From Sphingomonas cavernae (GTDB taxonomy: Bacteria; Pseudomonadota; Alphaproteobacteria; Sphingomonadales; Sphingomonadaceae), in contig NZ_QYUM01000002.1 in assembly GCF_003590775.1 (NCBI RefSeq), positions 992,001 to 1,056,000 on the forward strand: a stretch of DNA of 64,000 nt, written 5' to 3'. Positions 59,390 through 64,000 of the stretch are shown here, piece after piece. The notes beneath the pieces were generated by a model. It did not search any database and was not told the DNA's origin. It worked only from the letters and a program-made list of their open reading frames with translations. Both the position numbers and the translations under genes were made by a program. The stretch's first letter is position 1, and every line of letters starts with the position of its first letter.

Positions 59390-59979
59390 CACAACAGACG
59401 CGCGCGCGTGGCCGACCGCGCGCATTTGACAAGGAAAATGCGGTCGAGACGGCAATGCGGCTGTTCCATGCGCGTGGTTATGATGCCGTTGGGGTGGCTG
59501 AGCTGGGCACCGAACTTGGCATCAGGCCACCCAGCTTTTATGCGGCATTTGGCAACAAGGCCGGCCTCTTCGCCGAGGCGCTGGAGCGTTATTACAACAG
59601 CGACGCCAATATTTTCTCGATTGCGAGCGAACCGAAGGGCAGCGTGATCGAGGTGATTGAGCGAACACTGATGCTCGCGGCGCAAACCTACCCCGAGCAT
59701 GACGGTGTAGCAGGCTGCCTTGTGCTTGATGGCACGCGCAACACGACCGATCCCGAGGCGCGCGCGCTGACCGCCGCCGCGAAACAGGCCGGTCGCGACG
59801 CGATTCGCGCGTTCATCGCGACCGAGTACCGCGATCGCGCCGAAGAGCTGTCGCAGTTCGTCGCGATTGCGATGGCGGGCATGTCAGCGGCGGCACGCGA
59901 CGGGGCCGACGAGGCCACGCTGCGCGCCTTTGCCGCCAATATCATCCGCGCCTTTCGCCGCGAGGTCGAAGCGACGTGA
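59380..59979 (+). CDS. TetR-family transcriptional regulator (BdcR-like)
   Basis: 199 residues from a GTG at 59380 preceded by AAGGAG. The N-terminal helix-turn-helix is TRARGRPRAFDKENAV, AMRLFHARGYDAVGVAELG, and LGIRPPSFYAAFGNKAGLF. The C-terminal ligand-binding domain has GCLVLDGTRNTTDPEARAL. It resembles E. coli BdcR, the divergent repressor of bdcA. It is expected to repress both itself and the SDR gene through the sites between them. Confidence 0.88.
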   Translation: MPTTQQTRARGRPRAFDKENAVETAMRLFHARGYDAVGVAELGTELGIRPPSFYAAFGNKAGLFAEALERYYNSDANIFSIASEPKGSVIEVIERTLMLAAQTYPEHDGVAGCLVLDGTRNTTDPEARALTAAAKQAGRDAIRAFIATEYRDRAEELSQFVAIAMAGMSAAARDGADEATLRAFAANIIRAFRREVEAT

Positions 59980-60023
59980 AACTGGCGGCCCGCCGGCATG
60001 CCGGCAGGCCCTGGTGCCTTTGC

Positions 60024-60386
60024 CTATTTGCTGGCCATCGCCAGATCGCCCTCAGCCTTGCTGAGCGATCCGTCCTTGTTGGCGTCGGCCTTGGCGAACC
60101 ATCCGCTCTTCATCGCCATATATTCGGTCTGGGACAGCGATCCGTTGCCGTCGGCGTCGGCGGCTTTCCATTTCGCATCGCCGGCCTTGGCCATGGCTTC
60201 GCTCGCGCTGAGCTGGCCATCGGCATTGGCATCCTTCTTTGTCCAGCCCGCGGTGACCGACGCGTCATATTCGGCGCGCGTGATCCGGCCGTCGGCGTCG
60301 GTGTCGGCGGTCTTCCACATATCGCCCGCATGGGCAGTGCCGCCGATCGCAAGAATGGCGAACGCGGCAAACAGGGAGCGTTTCAT
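60024..60386 (-). CDS. Secreted EF-hand calcium-binding protein
   Basis: 120 residues: signal peptide MKRSLFAAFAILAIGGTAHA, then four EF-hand loops in series (DTDADGRITRAE, DANADGQLSASE, DADGNGSLSQTE, DANKDGSLSKAE) at spacing of about 20-24 residues. All four have the acidic residues at positions 1, 3, 5 and 12. It is a small periplasmic calmodulin-like protein with unknown partner. Confidence 0.88.
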   Translation of the reverse strand: MKRSLFAAFAILAIGGTAHAGDMWKTADTDADGRITRAEYDASVTAGWTKKDANADGQLSASEAMAKAGDAKWKAADADGNGSLSQTEYMAMKSGWFAKADANKDGSLSKAEGDLAMASK

Positions 60387-60493
60387 GACTTCCTCCTGAG
60401 TTGGCGCGCATCAGGTGCGCCACCTGCCCAAAGAACGTCTGGCTTGTGCCGCATATCCACGGGTTCCGCAGCCCGTCGCGCGAAGCCAACGTC

Positions 60494-60913
60494 TCAGCGC
60501 GGATATTTGCGATCCATACAGGCGAGCGAGGCGATGATCAGCTCCTCAAGCACGGCAAGATCGATGTCGGCGAGCTTCTTCACATACAGGCAGCACTTGC
60601 CGGTCTTGTACTTGCCCAGCCGCGCCATGAGGTCGGCGTACTGATCGAAGCTATCCACGACGTACAGAGTCAGCGCGTCCTTGCGCGGGGAGAAGCCGAT
60701 GCGGGCCATGTCGCCCTCATGCCCACTGTCATAGCGGTAGTGATAGCTGCCGAAGCCAACTATGCTCGGACCCCACATGACGGGCTCATAGCCTGAAAGC
60801 CTTTGCATCATCGCCGCGATCTGCTTCGCATCTTCGCGCTTCGTTTCGGGCTCGACGCGACCGAGGAACTGCGCGACGCTCGCTATGGTCGCTTTCGTCT
60901 TGATCTCGGCCAT
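60494..60913 (-). CDS. DUF1801 family protein
   Basis: About 139 residues from MAEIKTKATIASVAQFLGRV at 60913, preceded by GGAGGACC; the open frame upstream is not family-like. The family pattern is visible: PETKREDAKQIAAMMQRLSG, EPVMWGPSIVGFGSYHYRYD, FSPRKDALTLYV and GKCCLYVKKLADIDLAVLEE. This is the DUF1801/YdhG-like fold, whose function is not settled. Two cysteines lie adjacent in GKCCLYV. Confidence 0.85.
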   Translation of the reverse strand: MAEIKTKATIASVAQFLGRVEPETKREDAKQIAAMMQRLSGYEPVMWGPSIVGFGSYHYRYDSGHEGDMARIGFSPRKDALTLYVVDSFDQYADLMARLGKYKTGKCCLYVKKLADIDLAVLEELIIASLACMDRKYPR

Positions 60914-61023
60914 ACGGGGTCCTCCTGTCACGGCGACGCCATCACAGATGTTGCACCTTGGGGCGATAGCGCATAACCGCGCACGCGACTCCCCAACGCG
61001 CAAGCAATTTCAAGGATCATGAG

Positions 61024-62241
61024 ATGAGCGACAAGATCAACCGCGTTGTGCTCGCCTATTCGGGCGGGCTCGACACCAGCGTGATCCTGAAATGGCTGCA
61101 GCAGACCTATAGTTGCGAGGTGGTCACCTTCACCGCCGATCTCGGCCAGGGCGAGGAGCTCGAGCCCGCGCGCGCCAAGGCGCAGCTCATGGGTATCAAG
61201 CCCGAACACATCTTTATCGACGATCTGCGCGAGGAATTCGTCAAGGACTATGTCTTCCCAATGATGCGCGCCAACGCGCTTTATGAGGGCTGCTACCTGC
61301 TCGGCACCTCGATCGCGCGTCCGCTGATCGCCAAGCGCCAGATCGAGATCGCCAGACAGGTCGGCGCCGATGCGGTCAGCCATGGCGCGACGGGCAAGGG
61401 CAACGACCAGGTCCGCTTCGAGCTCGGCTATTACGCGCTGAACCCCGACATCAAGGTGATAGCGCCCTGGCGCGAGTGGGACCTCACCAGCCGCACCGCG
61501 CTGATCGAGTTCGCTGAGAAGCACCAGATCCCGGTGCCCAAGGACAAGCGCGGCGAAAGCCCCTTCTCGACCGACGCCAACCTTCTCCACACCTCGTCCG
61601 AGGGCAAGGTGCTCGAGGATCCGTGGGAGGAGGTGCCCGACTATGTCTTCTCGCGCACCGTCAATCCCGAGGACGCGCCCGACAGCCCCGAGATCATCAC
61701 CATCGATTTCGAGCGCGGCGATGCGGTCGCGGTCAATGGCGAGGGGCTGAGCCCCGCAAGCCTGCTTGCAAAGCTCAACGAGCTCGGCCGCACGCACGGC
61801 ATCGGCCGGCTCGACCTGCTCGAGAACCGTTTCGTTGGCATGAAGAGCCGCGGCATGTACGAAACCCCCGGCGGCACGATCCTGCATGTCGCGCACCGCG
61901 GCATCGAGCAAATCACGCTCGACCGCGGCGCCGCGCACCTCAAGGACGAGCTCATGCCGCGCTACGCCGAGCTCATCTACAACGGCTTCTGGTTCAGCCC
62001 CGAGCGCGAGATGCTCCAGGCCGCGATCGACCACAGCCAGGACAAGGTGACGGGCACCGTCCGCATGAAGCTCTACAAGGGCGCGGCGCACATCATCGGC
62101 CGCAAATCGCCCTATTCGCTCTATTCGGAGAAGGTCGTGACCTTCGAGGACGATCAGGGCGCCTACGACCAGCGCGATGCTGAAGGGTTTATTAAGCTTA
62201 ACGCGCTACGGCTTAGACTGTTAGGACGGCGCGAGGGCTGA
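61024..62241 (+). CDS. argG: Argininosuccinate synthase
   Basis: 405 residues: the ATP pyrophosphatase loop [15 protein letters not shown] at residues 8-22, then [34 protein letters not shown] and [12 protein letters not shown] at the C-terminus. It joins citrulline and aspartate with ATP in arginine biosynthesis. The TGA at 62239-62241 overlaps an ATG (TGATG) that would open the next membrane-protein gene, so arginine synthesis and a surface-polysaccharide-type gene may be on one transcript. Confidence 0.97.
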   Translation: MSDKINRVVLAYSGGLDTSVILKWLQQTYSCEVVTFTADLGQGEELEPARAKAQLMGIKPEHIFIDDLREEFVKDYVFPMMRANALYEGCYLLGTSIARPLIAKRQIEIARQVGADAVSHGATGKGNDQVRFELGYYALNPDIKVIAPWREWDLTSRTALIEFAEKHQIPVPKDKRGESPFSTDANLLHTSSEGKVLEDPWEEVPDYVFSRTVNPEDAPDSPEIITIDFERGDAVAVNGEGLSPASLLAKLNELGRTHGIGRLDLLENRFVGMKSRGMYETPGGTILHVAHRGIEQITLDRGAAHLKDELMPRYAELIYNGFWFSPEREMLQAAIDHSQDKVTGTVRMKLYKGAAHIIGRKSPYSLYSEKVVTFEDDQGAYDQRDAEGFIKLNALRLRLLGRREG

Positions 62242-62320
62242 TGAACGTTCGGGGGGGGCAGAGCCGTGGTGGGAAGCGCGATCATACGCGGTCGCGCTCA
62301 TCCTGCTGTCCGCCGTCCCC

Positions 62321-63817
62321 TTGCTTTGGCCCGATATCCCGCCATTGGCGGACCTTCCCGGCCATATGGGTCGCTACCGGGTTGAACTCGACCTTGCTTC
62401 CTCGCCCGGGCTCCAGCAATTTTACGACTTCCAATGGCGATTGATCGGCAATCTCGGCGTCGATCTGCTGGTTATTCCGCTCGCCAAGCTCTTCGGACTT
62501 GAGCTGGCTGTAAAACTGATCGTGATGGCCATCCCGCCATTAACCGTGACGGGCTTCCTGCTGATCGCGCAGGAGGTGCATGGCCGATTGCCGCCAACCG
62601 CCGCGCTCGCGCTGCCGCTCGCGTACGGCTATCCTTTCCAGTTCGGCTTCATCAACTTCGCTCTGTCGATGGCCCTCACATTTCTGGCCTTCGCGCTGTG
62701 GCTGAAGCTGACGCGTGCACGCCGCCTGGCGGTCCGCAACTGCATTTTCGTGCCCCTCTCGGTGATCATCTGGACAACGCATGTCTTTGGCTGGGGCGTG
62801 CTGGGCCTGCTCGTATTCGCCGCTGAACTCACGCGCCTTCGCGGCGAAGGCAAGAGATGGACTGACGCCGCATTCCACGGCAGCCTCAATTGCCTTCCTT
62901 TGGCGCCGCCACTCCTGCTGATGCTCATGTGGCGCTCAGGGGAAGTGACGGGCAGTACGGGAGACTGGTTCAACTGGCCGGCAAAAATCGGTTATTTCGC
63001 CATGATGCTGCTTGATCGGTGGCGTATCCTTGACCTGTTTTCGGTCGCTGTTCTTGCAGTTACCGTTTATGCTGCGGCGCGCGACCGCGAAACCGGATTT
63101 TCCCGCACGATCGGTATCGGCGCGCTGCTTCTTCTCGCTGCCTATGTATTCCTTCCGCGTGTTCTGATCGGCTCGGCCTATGCCGATATGCGGCTGGCGC
63201 CGTTTGTGATGGCGGTCGCGTTGCTTGCGATTCGTTTCGCGCCGGCCTGCCAGCAGAGACACTTGCAGCTGGTTGCTGTCGGCGCACTTGCCTTTTTCCT
63301 GGTGCGGACGACCGCAACAACGATCAGCTTCTGGCTCTACGACAGAGACTATGACCGCGAGCTGGCCGCCGTGCCGCATATCCCGGAACATGCCCGGCTC
63401 GTTTCCTTCGTCGGCACCACATGCAATTTCCCTTATTGGGGGCTGACCAAAATGGAGCACCTGCCTTCCCTTGCACTTGTGCGGCGGGGTGCGTACGCGA
63501 ACGATCAATGGATTATGCCCGGCGCACAGCTTCTGGGCACTCGACACCAAGAGGCCGGATGGTTCTCGCGCGATCCATCCCAACTGACGTCGCGCGAAGC
63601 CTGCAAGCACGAGGCCTGGCTCACATTGAACGATGCGCTGGACAGGCTTCCCAGAAGCGCATTCGACTATCTCTGGTTGATCAATCCGCCGCCATTCGAC
63701 CGAACCAAGCTCGACGGTCTTGAGATGATTTGGCGAGATGGAAACTCAGCCCTGTTTCGCATTCCTCAGAGGGCCAACACCGCTTTCGCCAACGGAGCCA
63801 AGGACGACCAGCCATGA
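62321..63817 (+). CDS. Polytopic membrane protein, possible surface-glycan enzyme; 5' end probably frameshifted
   Basis: About 498 residues from a TTG at 62321. The frame in fact remains open further upstream and encodes another hydrophobic stretch (SYAVALILLSAVPLLW), but no ATG in that frame exists. An ATG overlapping the argG stop (62241) is one base out of frame, and a G8 tract (62251-62258) lies just after it. One extra G would give MNVRGGAEPWWEARSYAV and join the frames. The body has about ten membrane helices and a C-terminal periplasmic domain with two or three Cys (GTTCNFPYWGL, SREACKHEAWL). No known family is clear; the following GT2 gene, whose ATG overlaps its stop, suggests glycan synthesis. 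Confidence 0.7.
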   Translation: MLWPDIPPLADLPGHMGRYRVELDLASSPGLQQFYDFQWRLIGNLGVDLLVIPLAKLFGLELAVKLIVMAIPPLTVTGFLLIAQEVHGRLPPTAALALPLAYGYPFQFGFINFALSMALTFLAFALWLKLTRARRLAVRNCIFVPLSVIIWTTHVFGWGVLGLLVFAAELTRLRGEGKRWTDAAFHGSLNCLPLAPPLLLMLMWRSGEVTGSTGDWFNWPAKIGYFAMMLLDRWRILDLFSVAVLAVTVYAAARDRETGFSRTIGIGALLLLAAYVFLPRVLIGSAYADMRLAPFVMAVALLAIRFAPACQQRHLQLVAVGALAFFLVRTTATTISFWLYDRDYDRELAAVPHIPEHARLVSFVGTTCNFPYWGLTKMEHLPSLALVRRGAYANDQWIMPGAQLLGTRHQEAGWFSRDPSQLTSREACKHEAWLTLNDALDRLPRSAFDYLWLINPPPFDRTKLDGLEMIWRDGNSALFRIPQRANTAFANGAKDDQP

Positions 63818-64000
63818 GCAAGCCGTATCTGTCGATTGTCATCCCCTGCTACAACGAGGAGGGTTGTCTGGGCGAGCTGCATCGTCGCGTGTCTGCCGCG
63901 GCTAGCGCGGTGGCGGGCGAGAATTACGAGATCGTGCTCGTCAACGACGGGTCCCGCGACGAGAGCTGGAAAGTGATGGAAAAGCTCGCAGCCCAGGATC
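63814..64000 (+). CDS. Family 2 glycosyltransferase, 5' fragment cut by the window end
   Basis: The first 62 codons: MSKPYLSIVIPCYNEEGC at the N-terminus, then IVLVNDGSRDESWKVMEKL. This is the nucleotide-binding start of a GT-A GT2 enzyme of the DPM1/GtrB type. The ATG overlaps the stop of the membrane-protein gene (ATGA). The catalytic DXD and any membrane helices are beyond the window. Confidence 0.88.
   Translation, partial: MSKPYLSIVIPCYNEEGCLGELHRRVSAAASAVAGENYEIVLVNDGSRDESWKVMEKLAAQD

Overview
The window is high-GC DNA that reads as a chromosomal segment of an alphaproteobacterium, most likely a sphingomonad (order Sphingomonadales). This is an inference from the overall character of the proteins, the TorF-like porin, the HrcA/CIRCE-controlled groESL operon, and the gyrB, recF and dnaN genes lying on one strand. 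No rRNA, tRNA, CRISPR array, insertion sequence or prophage was recognised.

Left region (1-18.2 kb): a surface-polysaccharide locus. On the + strand: a PAPS-type sulfotransferase, a Wzy/O-antigen-ligase-like membrane protein, a short Wza-type export lipoprotein, an outer-membrane beta-barrel and a secreted pectate-lyase-like beta-helix protein. Facing them on the - strand is a tight seven-gene operon (13492 to 5578). It encodes glucose-1-phosphate cytidylyltransferase, UDP-glucose dehydrogenase, a UXS-like SDR, an E1/RfbH-like PLP dehydratase that has lost its iron-sulfur cysteines, a TylCIII/NovU-type C-methyltransferase, a second SDR and a membrane-anchored GT2. Together these look like a route to a nucleotide-linked, C-methyl-branched deoxysugar. 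Three further glycosyltransferases follow (GT4, a GT-C-like polytopic protein, GT4). Palindromic repeats are scattered here. One block lies in frame inside the GT-C-like gene, and another supplies the stop codons of two convergent genes.

Centre (18.2-41 kb): a secreted hypothetical with a decayed NTF2-like gene translationally coupled upstream; a LytS/LytTR two-component pair; a TorF-like porin followed by a complete kdp potassium-uptake operon (a 27-codon membrane ORF, kdpF, A, B, C, D, E); an AT-rich 670-base gap; a TonB receptor with an EF-hand loop in its barrel; an orphan chemoreceptor; a DUF2332 protein; and a three-gene AttEFGH-like ABC exporter with a secreted AttH/CrtC lipocalin.

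Right region (41-64 kb): groL/groS with a CIRCE element, an exported PCMT coupled to an APC permease, gyrB, recF and dnaN (recF and dnaN separated by an opposite-strand gene), two small outer-membrane proteins sharing a promoter palindrome, a histidine phosphatase, an IalB-like protein, rlmN with a TauE/SafE permease, a cytochrome b/molybdopterin oxidoreductase pair, a CFA-synthase-like methyltransferase, a BdcA/TetR divergent pair, an EF-hand protein, a DUF1801 protein and argG. argG overlaps a polytopic membrane protein whose start appears to be put out of frame by a G8 tract, and a GT2 gene runs off the right edge.

Start codons were often moved downstream of the longest open frame, to an ATG with a visible ribosome-binding site or to the first residue of a signal peptide. 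Family assignments come from motif recognition alone, with no database search.
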